From Coturnix japonica (Eukaryota > Chordata > Aves > Galliformes > Phasianidae): 64,000 nucleotides of DNA. The stretch spans positions 806,001 to 870,000 of the forward strand of contig NC_029536.1 in assembly GCF_001577835.2 (NCBI RefSeq). Reading direction: 5' to 3'. The translations under genes and the position numbers were made by a program. The notes beneath the pieces are model-generated. The model saw only the letters and a list, made by a program, of their open reading frames with translations. It did not search any database and was not told the origin of the DNA. Below are positions 1 to 11,939 of this stretch, in pieces; within the stretch, counting starts at the first letter, position 1; each line of letters opens with the position of its first letter.

Positions 1-878
1 CAGCAGGTTGTTAGTTAAAAATACAGTGGCACATCCAGGAGCCAGCATGTGAATTCAGGACTATTCCCCATAAAAAGTAAAGCAGGTTAATTCTCAGGTT
101 AATTCTTGATTAGAGCAGAGGACTCTTCGGTCTGTCTCTGGATGCACAAGACCAATAGTGGCCTCAAGCTGTATTTCAGCTCCAGAGTACCAGGTTCTGA
201 GCCCACATGGCACAGCGTGATGCTGTGTAGCCGTTCTGTTGTAAATAAATACCTACTCAGTTTATCTGTTGTGGCTTCTAGGGGTAAAATGACTCTTCTG
301 ATACGACATGAAGGAGGATTATAAATGAAAAGCAAGAACTTAAGACAAAGCTAAGAATGGACCCAGCAGGACAGAGCCGAGGTCCATCTCGCCTACTGCA
401 TCACCTCTGACAGCAGTCAATGGAAAATGCTTTGGGAAGCACCATGAGAACAAGGCAGGCACTTTTCCTTGCACACCTTTCCAGCTTTGTGATCTTCGGG
501 GACATTTACATGTAGTCTATGGAATTTCTGCAGCAGAGGTTATATTCAAATCATTGTGTTTAACCCATTTGGAGGGAAAAAAAAAACACAAACAAACCCA
601 AAACCAAAATTAAACAAAAACCAAATAAGCAACAACAAACAGCCTTAAAAGTAAGCATTAGGTGCTTTTTCTTATCGTGGTCACCTGTGCAGGCAAAGCC
701 CCCATCAGTGGTGGCTGTGCAAGAACCACACACCCTGCAGTGCCACACACCAGTATTCCCTGAGCATCCCAGCACCAGCAGCACCCAGGCACGCACGTGT
801 CTGAGGCAGCCTGGCTTAAAACATTGCCTACAACAGCAAGCATCTCTCTAAGTGAAGTGAAGAACACATGCAACTTAC
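1..878 (-). other. TP73 intron 4 (partial)
   Basis: This is intronic sequence downstream of exon 4. No coding exon was found. It contains a degraded CR1-like segment near 352-480 and an A/C-rich low-complexity patch near 575-640. Confidence 0.75.
352..480. repeat. CR1-like degraded LINE fragment
   Basis: The segment around 'ggtccatctcgcc' followed by 'cctctgacagcagtcaatgg' resembles the avian CR1 family phrase 'ggtccatctagcccagtatcctgtctctgacagtggcc'. The match is partial and recalled from memory, so the limits are approximate and the assignment is tentative. Confidence 0.4.
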
Positions 879-1124
879 TGTCCAGGTGGCTGACTTGGCT
901 GTGCTGGATTGCTGGAAGGTCACCTCAAAGTGGTGGGGACCTGGGTAGTCAGTGTTGGAGGGGATGACGGGAGCTGGGGACATGGCGTCGAAGGTAGAGC
1001 TGGGCTGCGAGTAGGGTGAATGCGTTGGGACATTGGAGGTGTGCTCGGAGCTGTAAGGGCTGGTGGAGGCTGCTCTGCTGCCGATGCTCTGATCCATGCT
1101 GTTGTTCAGCAAATTAAACTGGGA
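879..1124 (-). CDS. TP73: TP73 exon 4 (common to TA and deltaN isoforms)
   Basis: This 246-nt exon encodes 82 codons in phase 0 at both ends. Its acceptor is CTCCAG just right of 1124 and its donor GTAAGT is read from 878 to 873. It encodes the Ser/Pro-rich segment and the first strand of the DNA-binding domain, ending [10 protein letters not shown] as in other vertebrate p73 proteins. The next coding exon would lie left of position 1. Confidence 0.96.
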
Positions 1125-4100
1125 CTGGAGGAAGGGAAAAGGGGAGGAGGGAAAAAAAGAAAACACCAGCCAGTTTAGAGACATGGAAACCTCAGCTACA
1201 CTTCTTCAGGACTTCAGGTGTCCTGTTACAGCTTCCTTAAAGGGCCAGCGTGCTGGAAAGTCAACCAAAATAGTTGTTCTGGGTTGGTTTGTTTTTTAAA
1301 CAGGTCACCACTTGTGGAAAGGATAAACTCAATACGTTTAAGTCGTCCCCTTTTATCAGCTTCATCCTCACTGGAGGCAGCGCGATGCCAAGATCCCTGG
1401 GTTTCCAGCACATTTAACATGCAAAACAACTCTTTTGCTAGTAAGGGGAACAGACCTGTGTTTTTTTGAGCTTTGCTAAGATGTGGGAAAAGTCCAACTG
1501 CGTTGAGGGGGAGCGATGACCACGGCGCTACACACACGACTCTGCTGGGCAAGGACCACAGAAAGGCTCTTTTCTTCCCCAAAGCGCAGCAGGTTGGTTC
1601 TCAGCACATTCCTGGAACCTCCCCAGCCTCATCAGTGTTACCAATTTCCAGTAAAGGACTGCTCAGTGCCAGACCTCACAGCACTGATAACACCAGCCAA
1701 GCTTGTGGCCAGACCTCACGCAGGGCAGAGGTACCACAGGTACCACCACGTCTCTCATAGAATGGACTCTGTGCTTCTGGGCTCAGCCTGGAACTGAGGC
1801 TGATGGTGGCCAGTGGGGAGGAGAGATCTTCTATCCGGTAGACTGTGAGAAGGAGCAAAGCTTTGGCCTCCACTGTAACTCTACATGACCACAGCAGCAG
1901 CCACCAGGTCACCTCAGCACCCAAATACCTAAAGCCCCAGAACTCCTGCCTTGTTTGCTAACAGATTGCAACCATTGCCCCAGATCAGTTTCTTTCTACC
2001 CTCGTTCACTTATCACAAAGTACACGTGGGTACCATTTCAGGAAGGAGTTCCCTTCCACAAATAGGTAGAACCAGATCTGAATGGTGGTTTGTGTAATTC
2101 GTTTCGCAGCTGGGCTGTTTGCTTTTAGTGGCTTTCACTGATGCAAGTTTAATTTGGGGAAAACCTCAAACTACAAAGTGCAGAGCTGTGATGCGGCACA
2201 TTGCAAATAAGGTCACAGAGCAAACTCCTCTCCTGGCTCTTATTGCACACGGTGGGGATTGCTGTTCTGGGCAGCCCAATGGGCAGCATGGTATATGAGC
2301 TGGACACAGTGGGCTGGGATGTGGTTGCTCCCTGGAAGGCTGCAGGCTGCAAGGCTCACGGCTTAGGAATCAGGAGACGTGTTTTAACTTGGGATCTGCA
2401 CCTCACCCAAACGCGTACGTACGTTATACGATGTATAATGGCTTGAACGCAATCACCCTTCTCCAGGAAAGTTCTCCTGTTGTCTGCATCTCTCACAAGG
2501 TTCTTGGAGTCTGTGACTAAGTGAAGGAATGCTGAACAAGATCCGACTTGCTTTTACAAATAGGGCCATTTTGTCCCCTAGAATATGTGCATAAACCCCT
2601 CTATTTCTTCTCGCTGCTCTATAAATAGCCCTGTTAAACAACCCCCATCCGGGCATTCCACAAACTCAGATTTTAGGAGGAAAAACTATGAGAAACTGCA
2701 GCCAAATGGCATTAGAGGTGCAGGTGGGAAGCCATGGCCACACCACTGTGACCAGCTGCCAGCAGGGACCACAGGGATGGGCAGCCCTGATGGTGACACT
2801 GGCTGGAAGGTGGGTGGGAGATGTAAAGCATCACATGGGAAGAGATCCTCAAGGAGAAAAGGATCGTTCTTGTTATGGCAGCACGGCTCAAAGAATCCAG
2901 GAATATCAAGATTGAGCAGGTTTGTTCTCTTGTGATGAGTGGGACAGCGGAAAGGCTTCAGGGAACATTCTGCACACACCCTGTACCCAGCCATGGGTGT
3001 TTTCTTAGGAATAAATGGGAAGCGAGCGTTCCTCACTCGACAAGCAAACAAGCCGAGGTTCAGAACTGCCGTAGCACACGTAAGGGCACAGTCAGACAAA
3101 AGCAGGTTGGGTTTGCACAGTCAGGCAGATCAGGAGCGGGTGCCGTCCCAGTTACTCATATCCTGTTGAAATGGGAAATAAACAGGAAGCTTTTTGCCTC
3201 CTGGCAAAAATCTGCTAACGCTCCAGAGCTGCAGCGCAGAGAGGGCTGAGGTGTCCCCTGGACGTGACTGGGAATGAAACACCAAAAGCAATCCCTGCAT
3301 GATGTGTTGTGATTACAGTGGTTAGAGCTGGGGCTGTGTGGGGCTGAGGTGAGTGGCAATGGAGATTAGTGGAAGGGTGAATCAAGGCTGATGAGTTTGG
3401 ATCAGCCTCGTTCAAGTCAGACGATGCTCAGAACATCCAAAGGTGCGAGAGCCAGACTCTGTAAATCTCATTTCAGACCTTTTTCACCCCAACTAATACT
3501 GCACGTTTCTCTGCATGCATTATGATTCATCCGGCTCATAGCACAGTTTGGTTACAAAGCAACAGGCAAAGGCCCTGGTTACTTGGATTTGTAAACCTGT
3601 TGGAAGCAATACTCAGAGCCAAGCGCTGCGTGCACAATGACTAACTTGGTTTATAAGACTGAGTAGATTTTGGAAGTATTCCCTTAACAAACAAATCCAA
3701 GCAAGAGCGCTTGTATGTTTTTCAACAAATCCAACACGGTGTTTGTGAATGTATGTGTGCAAATATATACAGGTGTTTATACACACACATCAATAAGCAC
3801 ACGATTGCAGAAAGGACACCTAGAGAAACAGCACCACAGCGCAGAGCAACACAGTATCTATGTGTTTTTCACTACTTGTGTAAGACAAAAAGGAGAAATC
3901 AAGTGATTTCAGGTTGGGAAGCAGAGCAGCACACCCTTCTATCTACAACTACATCTAGATATTCTGAATGCCAGAGAGCTGACCCAAAAAACCTTTTGAT
4001 TAAGAAGGCAACCTCAGAACTTGAGGACAGGGCTGAAGCTACATCACCTGGAAGCACAGGTGCCATTGCATGTGCCGCACCCTTCCAGCAGCTTTAAACC

Positions 4101-6583
4101 AGGAAAGGCAAAGCTGCTTTGGGGATGTGGGTGTTTGTCAGGAGCTGCAGTTCTTGTACTTGAGAAGGTCTGAGGAGAAAATTGAGCTGGACTTGGTTGG
4201 CAGTGTTGGCAGTAAGGGATGCTTACGGCTACCCTTTGCTTTCAGCCAGGTTTCTCCAATGCAAGCATATACAAGGAAGAAGATATGGAGCTTGTGCTTG
4301 CTCACATGAAAGGTTTAAATCATGCCTGAGTCTCTGCAGAGCACAGCACAGGAGCAGACAAAATATGAGAGAAGCACAGACTGAGCTGGTGAAGCTGCAA
4401 CAATCCCAGGTAGGCAAAGTTAATATTCTTTGAGCTGCCGGGTGCTTCAGATACGGAGGATACATCCAGTGCATCCCCAACTCATCCCAGGCAGCAGTGG
4501 GAAGGCTTGGAAGCAAAGCCAGGACACAAACTGAGCTCCTGCTGCAATGGCAGGGAGCAGTTACAAGCAAGAAGCAACAAGGTAAGAGCCGTTAACAAAG
4601 AATAACACCTACCGTGGTATAATGCTGCATCTGGTCACTGATGTACAACATTTTAGTCTTCTTGGGATTTACAGACAAGTGGGAACCGTCCCGCCAGAGG
4701 AGTCATGGGGTCGGGAGGAGATGGAGCCAACCAGGGAGATGCGGTGCCGGAGCATGAGGTGTGAGACTGGGGAGGCAGTGCCAGGGATGCTGCACTGACC
4801 ACCTGTGTGCCGTTTGTTGGCTTTTTTGCTTTTTTCATCTCCCTTAGTTCTGTCAACTAGCTGCATCCAACAACAAAACGGGGCCCACCCCTTTCTGTCC
4901 CTCATGACTATTCATTAAAATGCAGGGCAGGCCTCAGCTTGCCCAGTGATGGACTAGGCTGTACCAGCCAGTCCCACCGAGGGGAGAGTGGGGGTCCTAT
5001 AATGTAATTAAACCCAGCCAGGCTTAATTCCAGAAAGCCACTTGCAGCATTGCTGGAATCAAAACTGACCAGCACCCTTCAACCACAGACTGAGGTGGTT
5101 GTATTGGCTTGAGCGTGTTGATGCAGTGACCTTGAGATCATTCCAGTTTGTACTTATGGGGCTTTTCTAGCCAGCCATGCCACCACTCTGTCCCTCAATT
5201 CACCCCAGTTTGGGCTATGGGGGGATTCTTTCCACTGCGTGTTAGTAGCATTCACAAACCACATGAGCAGCTTGGACTGGAGCTATCCCAGCTCAAATGC
5301 TGCTGGAGGTCTCATTGGCACCCATGCCCCAGTGCCACTGGTCAGAGCAGCATCCTAAGTCAGGCTTTAAAGGCTGCATGATCTGAAGCCAGCATGTTTA
5401 AGGAAAATAAAGTAAGGGTGGCTGTTGTTCTCAGTAACTCACATTATTTGTGTGTTTATTTTCATACATGTCAGCCTGCCATGTGTTTTGGTGATGACAG
5501 CTAACAAAAGCTATAGTCAGCTTGCTTTGAGCTTAGCAGCACAGTGTTGAGTCTCACAATGAGATCAATATAAATATTTACTCCTGGATCATTAATTTGA
5601 GCTCCCTCACCCCTGCAAGCCCCCCCAGCCCTGGCACCCTGTGGGAACAGCCTGGTTGCACCAGGCTCCAGCTGGAGGGGGGCTTCAGTTCTGCAGCAAT
5701 AGGAAACTCTGCAATTAACACTGCAGCCCCCATCTGAGCCGTCTGCCAAGCCCCTGCCCTGCTGCACACAAAGGCCTGGCAAGAGAGGGAAAGTAAGCTA
5801 AAAGCGAGGGAAAAAGAGGCTGGGGGAGGGGAGGCAAGCTGGTGAGGAGCAAAATGGGCTTTGTAGAGGGAGGGAGATGCTGAAGTGGCCTGTGTTTCTG
5901 TTTGAGTTATGAATACGTTCCCATTTCCTACCCTAAAGCCACTCAATCACCAGGAGGAAAACAAGTTTATATCTGATATATCTCTCAACTTTGTAGTCTG
6001 AGCACACTCACCATAACAGAGTCATTCATGCCTCTCATCTGGAAGACATCCATTGAGACCTCTGTGCTGTTGGAGACCTCATTGCTGCCTGTATGACTGG
6101 ATGGAGAGAGGTCGAAGTAGGTGCTGTCTGGTGCCCTGTGTGCAAGCAATGGCAGATGATCAGCTTTCCAGCTCTCCTACACAGCCTGCACCAGCAACAA
6201 GGGCTACAGCTCAGGAAAACTGGCTATGCCCAGCCCAGGCTGGTTGGTTGTTGGTCCTGGTGGTCACCAACACAACTTTGTGGGGCCCTGCATTCAATAT
6301 CTGCAACATCTCCAGCTTCTGGCTGTTTAGCACCATTGAGGCAACTTAGTTTGGCAGATCAGAGCCTGGGGGCAAAATTCTGAATGCAGGAAAGGAACAT
6401 GTGAAAATTGGTGCATGTGAAAGATACTAGTTTCCTTTCATGTCATATCGATTAGATGTGTTAATACAGATTACATGGCAAAGAGGCACTTCTGCCTCAA
6501 TACACATGAACAAATACCACTTACAGTGTACTCCAAAGGTGTTCAAATGTTGTACTTTCATCAGCTGGAGAGGACTGGGACAT
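879..6583 (-). CDS. TP73: Tumour protein p73, N-terminal exons only (partial gene)
   Basis: p73 is a p53-family transcription factor. This window holds its first coding exons, transcribed right to left; the remaining DNA-binding, oligomerisation and SAM exons lie beyond the left edge. TA form: 6583..6525, 6135..6012, 1124..879. DeltaN form: 4651..4613, then 1124..879. Both join in frame: 61 or 13 residues followed by the 82 residues of the common exon. The TA start reads [20 protein letters not shown], carrying the FxxxWxxL transactivation motif that in this family contacts MDM2 and p300. The common exon begins [12 protein letters not shown], continues through the Pro/Ser-rich region and enters the DNA-binding domain at [15 protein letters not shown]. 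All exon edges have GT/AG signals. Intron order and phase match human exons 2, 3, 3' and 4. Identity is certain from the protein matches and synteny. Confidence 0.96.
1125..4612 (-). other. TP73 intron between the deltaN exon and exon 4
   Basis: About 3.5 kb of intron without recognised exons. The predicted short open frames have no family resemblance and no splice context. It contains a short A/G-rich patch near 1130-1165, but no identifiable repeat or RNA gene. Confidence 0.7.
4613..4651 (-). CDS. TP73: TP73 deltaN-specific first coding exon (exon 3')
   Basis: ATG at 4651 begins [13 protein letters not shown], 13 codons ending in phase 0 directly before donor GTAGGT (4612 leftwards). It aligns with the human deltaNp73 start MLYVGDPARHLAT. 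Splicing to 1124 gives ...YTTSQFNLL, matching human ...LATAQFNLL. The ATG has A at -3. The exon replaces the transactivation domain, giving the dominant-negative form known in this family. The 5' UTR probably extends to about 4885 under the P2 promoter. Confidence 0.92.
4911..4944 (-). promoter_or_regulatory. P2 (deltaNp73) promoter core: p53/p73 response element and TATA-like box
   Basis: On the minus strand, 4944 to 4925 reads GGGCAAGCTGAGGCCTGCCC. This is two p53-type decamers with no spacer, each with one mismatch to RRRCWWGYYY. It appears identical to the response element described in the human deltaNp73 promoter, through which p53 and TAp73 induce deltaN. A TATA-like TTTTAATG follows at 4920-4913. 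The deltaN ATG is about 260 nt downstream. The motif is seen directly; its function is inferred from the mammalian gene. Confidence 0.8.
4945..6011 (-). other. TP73 intron between exon 3 and the P2 promoter
   Basis: Intronic sequence for TA transcripts and P2 upstream region for deltaN transcripts. Two GC-rich patches lie near 5600-5770. No exon or clear repeat was seen. Confidence 0.6.
6012..6135 (-). CDS. TP73: TP73 exon 3 (TA isoform)
   Basis: This 124-nt exon has acceptor CAG at 6138-6136 and donor GTGAGT at 6011-6006. With the preceding exon it reads [17 protein letters not shown]..., then an SMDVFQM stretch, ending GMNDSVM. This corresponds to human [14 protein letters not shown]... 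and GMTTSVM. It completes the N-terminal activation region. Confidence 0.94.
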
Positions 6584-6620
6584 CTTCACAGAGGGGGAGT
6601 CTGACAAAGGATAAATCACT
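6525..6620 (-). CDS. TP73: TP73 exon 2 with TA start codon
   Basis: The exon runs from acceptor CCCTAG (just right of 6620) to donor GTAAGT at 6524-6519. The ATG at 6583 opens [20 protein letters not shown], so 6584-6620 is 5' UTR. The reading frame is open upstream of the ATG, but homology to human MAQSTATSPDGGTTFEHLW fixes the start. The coding part is 59 nt, leaving phase 2, which the next exon completes. Confidence 0.94.
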
Positions 6621-7723
6621 CTAGGGACAAAGAAAAACAATGAAGTCAGTGTTACTAGAGCACAAACAGAATGTCTCCTTCTTTCCTGGTGGTTTAAGGA
6701 CCTGGATATGCAGGGATTTGATCTGTTCAGCCTAAGAATGGAGTAGATGATGTAACAGAGTTTACACTGCTTTGTTCCTGAAATACACACACAGAGACCC
6801 AGGTCAGCTCCATTAAACTCAGATTACGATAACACAGGTTGCAAATGCTGCATTATAGCACCATATCACAGAGTATCATTCCCTCCTGTTTTTTACTGGT
6901 TCTTAAACTCAGGTCAGCAAAGCAGCCAGCAAAGAGCAGGAGCTTTTTGGGCTGCTGTGCTAACAGATGTGTCCTTGCAACAGACCTCTGGTTGCAGGTG
7001 CTTTCTTTAATGCTGATATTTCAGGTGATGACACCACCTCCATCATCTCCAGTGTTACAAAGATGTGGGTATTTTGCAAAGGGCCAAAGCAGCAGAGTTC
7101 TACAATGTCAGCCCATTTCTGCTAAATGCTGTGACACAAGTTTCCCATTCGAAATGTTTACAGCACGCTCCAGCAGTTCACAGCCCCTTCCACCCTCTGA
7201 GGACTATTCTCAGTAATCACTTTGAACCAGGTTCACTCATAAGGGGCTTAGATCTCTCAGACAACAACACTGAATTCTTGAGTAGGAAGTCTCTGAATAA
7301 AACTGAAACACAAAGTTAGTTGGCAAATAAAATCTTGCAGTAAGAATCAGAGCCAAAGATGTGTTTGGTGCTGCTCCCCTGAGATTATGCTCAAAGCAGG
7401 GCAATAGGGAAACCCTCTTCTGCAAAGCTGGTGAATGATGGGCGGATGGGGTGATGATACACGACAAAACTTGATAGGACAACATGGACAGCCGCCATCA
7501 GAGTGAGCCTGGATCATCTGCAGTTTGCTATGAGCTACAGAGAGCCCAAAGCCCCCCAGTTTTCTGTCTTCCTTCAAGCACCAGAGTGCTGAGAACACTG
7601 TGGTCTTTCCTTTGTGCCTTGAACCCTCTCCCAAACCCCTGGAAGAAAAGGCAGCATAGTGCGGAGAGCTGGGCTGCAGCCATCTTGGTCAGCATGCTGC
7701 TTGCAGCCATACCATGAGACTGC

Positions 7724-7750
7724 CCTCCTCCTCCTCCTCCTCCTCCTCCC
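7724..7750. repeat. CCT/CTC trinucleotide microsatellite
   Basis: An uninterrupted run of CCT units in TP73 intron 1, purine-rich on the other strand. Confidence 0.9.
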
Positions 7751-9142
7751 TGCTTCCCTGAGCTTTAGGAGCTGCCACCCTGCCCTTCCTAATACATATG
7801 CATCCCAGCTGCACTCCAGTTACCCCTTTTTACTCACACAAGGGTTACCATCTTGTTTCGCCTCGGTACCGACATCTAATAGCGAAAGCCTGAAAACTTC
7901 CTGCTTTTCAATCTTAAACCGCTCATGGTGAGAGCAGCTGCTCTCAGAATGATGATGTTCAGGGGAGACCAGGGTCCTTTCAGTGGTCTATGAGTCAGCT
8001 GAGGACCGGGTGGTTTAGGAGCAACAGGCGCTACACCAGACATTAAAGTGAAAGCAGGGTGTTGTCCTGAAAGCTGACCCATGCTGGTTTCTGCTGCATC
8101 TGTGACTCATCCGAGTGATGCAGTACCTGCAGATGCTCTTCCAGGACGGCTTGGCACAGCAGCAGAGCCTTTGCTCCCCGCAGGACTTCTAGCTGAAGAC
8201 TGAGCTCATCAAAGTCTCACTTCCGCCCATCCCTCCTCATCCCACGTGTAAACAGAGAGAAAAGAAAGGACGGAAACAGCAGTTCCAAGAAAAGAAAAAG
8301 CTCAAGAGCTGCAGTGAGGCTCCTCGGGCCCTTACCCTGCTTCCACGCTGCTCTCCATGGCCCTGGGTATCAGCAGCATCAAGATGGAGCCAGGCCTTTT
8401 CTTTCAGCAGAGCGAGCACCTCCGCACCGCCCCGTGCTGTGTGGTCATGCTGGGTGACACCAGCTCTAACCACGTGGCTGCACTCGTTTTCAACAGAAGG
8501 AAAAAAAACAACCAATCTGTATATTTTAAGGGCGTTTCAGAAGTTTCCTTTCTCTTTCAAAACAAAATTGGCATCAGCAAAAGCCAGGTCGGTGTCCATT
8601 CACAATTGGGATCCGTGGTGCAAAGAGCAACTGGGCTGCAAGTGCAGCTAACACACTAACCCTCATGCAGTGAGTGCTGCACATGCTGGGGAAGCATCCC
8701 TGCAGCAATACGGGCAGCCTAAAAAGTGGCCTTTAAGATGAGAGACAATGGCAGGAAAGTTTGCAAATAACAATTCTGGAAGTTGGCAGCAGTGATGTCC
8801 ATAGCAGAATTTGCCTTAAAATGAGGTATCCTACAGGATCAGTGAGGGAAGGAAGCAGGGCAGTCGTTCTGATGGGGCAGTCCAGCAGAAGGAAATCACA
8901 TCCTCCTGGAAGCAGCAGCTCTTGGCACAGGTTAAATGAAGGTGAACCAGGAAGAGTCTCATAGACTGATTCTAGCTTTATTGGAAGCACTACTAGATTA
9001 CTTGGATGAAATTACCTCCCAGTGCCCGCCAGCTATGCAAATGGCACAGGGAGGTGACTAACCTGAGGCTAAACACAGAAGCACAGCTAGAAAACAACCA
9101 GTGTATCCAGACTCTTTGCTACTTCCACTCACCCACATCAGC

Positions 9143-9196
9143 CTGGAGGATATGTAGCCCCTGGAGGATATGTAGCCCCTGGAGGATATGTAGCCC
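9143..9196. repeat. Tandem repeat, 3 exact copies of an 18-bp unit
   Basis: The unit CTGGAGGATATGTAGCCC occurs three times head-to-tail without a mismatch (9143, 9161, 9179), followed by two bases of a fourth copy. Perfect identity suggests recent expansion. It lies in TP73 intron 1. Confidence 0.95.
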
Positions 9197-11699
9197 CTGC
9201 CATAAAGGCATCAGCTCCTTGACGTCACCCCAACACCTCTTCCCAGCACCACAGTTTGAGGATGTAACACCTCGACTTCTGCACAGAGGAATTCTCCAGC
9301 CAAACTTCCACCAGCAGGATTTGCACCTCCAGACACACACATCTGCTTCTTAAGCAGTGCAGATGATCCTCTGTCCCTTCTGCCTCTGGGTGAGCAAGGC
9401 TGCCTGGGGTGACAGCTGTGACACAGGACCCAAAGGGAGGCTGCAGCAAGGCAGTCAGGCTGATTCATTGCAGGTATTTGGAGGAAGAAAGATTGAAACA
9501 TGCAAACTAGGGGGGGTTCGGTGCATGAAGCCAATGCTGCTGATGTGATCTGGTTGTTTACACGTGGGGAGCTGCCTCCCTGCATGCCTTCTCATCTCCA
9601 CCATTCGCTGGATTGTTGCTTCCCTCTGTTGCTAGTTAGTGCATTGCAGGGAAATTGCAGAGCAGGTAGAGACAAAGGTACCACATCCATATGGAGGGGG
9701 ATGAAGCCTTGATGGGAGGCGGTGCCTGGCTGCTGAGTTTCTGCAGACTCAAGAAGGAGCATCTTTGATCTCACCATTAACTTTAAGCTTTAGGTACCGG
9801 CTGCTATTTCAGCAAGTAATAACGTATTTACCACCATCCTGCCACCTCGAACAGCCCAGAATGAAACGTGACAAACATTTTTAGCCACTTTAATGGGAGA
9901 TAAATGCACACAAATCTGTACAATGGCTCTATTTCTAATCTTTAGAGGCCTTTGGCCCAGCCTGAGAGAGGAAGACCTCGGAAATTAAAAGAAGCCATAC
10001 ACAGCTATAAATCTGCAATGCTGAGATGCAGGACAAGGCATCACTCTATTCCCACGCAGCAGTGGGAACACAAGGCTGGGATTGGGACTTTTAAGTCTGA
10101 TATTGCTGATTCTCACAACAAATCGCAATGTTCTGCTTGACAGTTTGTGAGCGTATCTCCACACCTCCACTCCTCCCTTCAGCTGCACACTGGGAACCAT
10201 CCGGCTCATCCAGTCTGCAGCAAACAAGTTAATATTAGCAAAACACTTGGCACATCCCAAGGTCACAACACTCTGTGCTCCTGCTAACTCACCTCTGATT
10301 AGTAAATTCACACATGGCAAACACTGCTTAGAAAACTGACCAAAAGTAAGCGAGCTTTCCAGCAGCACGCTCAGATCTCTGTGTCTAACATCAGCACTGC
10401 TGGGTGAACAGGACACATTGAACCTGAGGTACCAACAAAACAGGATAGATTGAAATCCTCCCTGATGGATAGTGAAGCCAACAAATAGGTGCTGTCCCTG
10501 CACCAGGCACCATGACCCTGCTAAGCCTGGCTGCAATCAACCAGCCCCAGCATCCTGCCTGTGTTCCTCCTTTTCTCTGCTTTTCCATTCCAAGCTTGGC
10601 TGCTCCTTCCACCACAAGTGCTTTCATTCTGGACCTACATCACTTTGAAGCAAACTATCCAAGATTCTTTAAACCCGAGTAACAATCCTACAAAGAAAAG
10701 CGACCACAAATCATCTTCCAGCTGCAATACAGAGCAACTGGGAGAGGGTCTGTGCTGAGGAACACGCGCACACAAACCATAATGAGTTTTCCTTTGTCTT
10801 TTTTCTCCTACCTGCTCTGGCTCCTGGGCACTTTGGGTTCCCCCGGAGGTCTCCTACAGACAGGAGCGGCCTGGGATTGAGGATCTGTTATTTACTGCAC
10901 TACAATCTAGTAGCGTCCCGGTCTCCTAGGCAATGACATTGGAGCTGTTGAAAGCTATGTGAAAAGTGAGGCAAAGGCTTGTGCACTCCCTTCCTGGAAT
11001 ACGAGGCAGTTACAAAGGGGTGGGGACAGCTCAGCCAAGCGTGCAGGGGAATTAAGCCGGTCACCAGCCCCAAAATGACTCTGGGGCAGCTGCAGGGCTA
11101 TGGAGACAGCTGCTGTCGGGGTGGGAAGGAGACTGAAAGCACAGCTCCAAAGGAAGCTCTGCACCATAAAGACTGGAGTTGTTTGGGGTGCTCACATTGC
11201 TCACCAGGCCCAGTCATCCCACCTGGGGAACAGCAGGGACTGTCCCCATAGGGCAGCAAGGCTGAGAGCCTCACTTGAAATCCCCACGTTATGGGTCAGC
11301 AGATGGAATATTGGTTCTTATATCCACTATCCAGTGGCTTTTCTCCACCTGTGGCTGCAGTTCTCCCTGCACTCACCCAACTCTGCTGATTATTGATTAT
11401 GCCAACATCAGCTTCGGCCTGTACTTCCCACACGCAGCCCCATAGCAAACCCCGATGTTGGGAGGCACATCCACAAGCATGGGGTTAATTATCAGCCTCA
11501 CACAGTGGGGCAGAGCAGCAGGTTGTGGGGCTGGAACCCCCTCACAGCTCTTTCTCTCATCGACCTTTAGGATCCTTTCTTTCTAAGCCCTCCCTGTGTT
11601 GCTGCTCCTCATCCACAGCTCGAGGCCTTTCATTTCTATCAGTGCCCTGGGGCAGGTCGCGCTGTGCTGCCCCACAACGTCGCTAAATCAAATTAGATT

Positions 11700-11939
11700 G
11701 AAGTTAATGAGGGCACGGTGAGTATGGCGGGTTACATGGCGCGGAATCTGCGCGGGAACGAGCCGCTCTCATTATGCATCTCATTTACATAACAATAGCT
11801 CCCTCGCGGGGAACTTCCCGCCACCGCGACTAGACAAAAGGAACTACACAGGAAGTTCCCGCCCTTCCCTCCCGCTTCCGCCCTGAGGTGCGGGTCGGTT
11901 TGAAACGGGGCCGTTCCCGGTTCGGTTTTGGGGGATAAA
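11700..11939. promoter_or_regulatory. Shared divergent promoter of TP73 (P1) and WRAP73
   Basis: GC-rich block immediately 5' of the WRAP73 ATG; the TP73 TA transcript runs away from it on the other strand. It contains GCGCGGGA at 11750-11757 and TTCCCGCC at 11815-11822 and 11856-11863, all E2F-type sites. There is also an ETS-like AGGAAGT at 11850-11856 and an AT-rich octamer-like patch near 11771-11795. No TATA box was seen for WRAP73. The human TP73 P1 promoter is known to respond to E2F1; that these sites act in both directions is inference. Confidence 0.75.

Larger units (their letters stand above)
6621..11700 (-). other. TP73 intron 1 (5 kb, non-coding)
   Basis: Sequence between the TA start exon and the shared TP73/WRAP73 promoter. 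The non-coding exon 1 of TP73 is expected near its right end, but I could not fix its donor. It contains a CCT-type microsatellite (7724-7750), an exact 18-bp triplication (9143-9196) and an unexplained minus-strand open frame of 183 codons (9985-10536). No protein family was recognised. Confidence 0.7.

Noticed and set aside
8100-8200. Short open stretch resembling a coding exon (…QYLQMLFQDG…)
   Set aside because: No splice pair in phase, no family match, and it lies inside TP73 intron 1; treated as chance.
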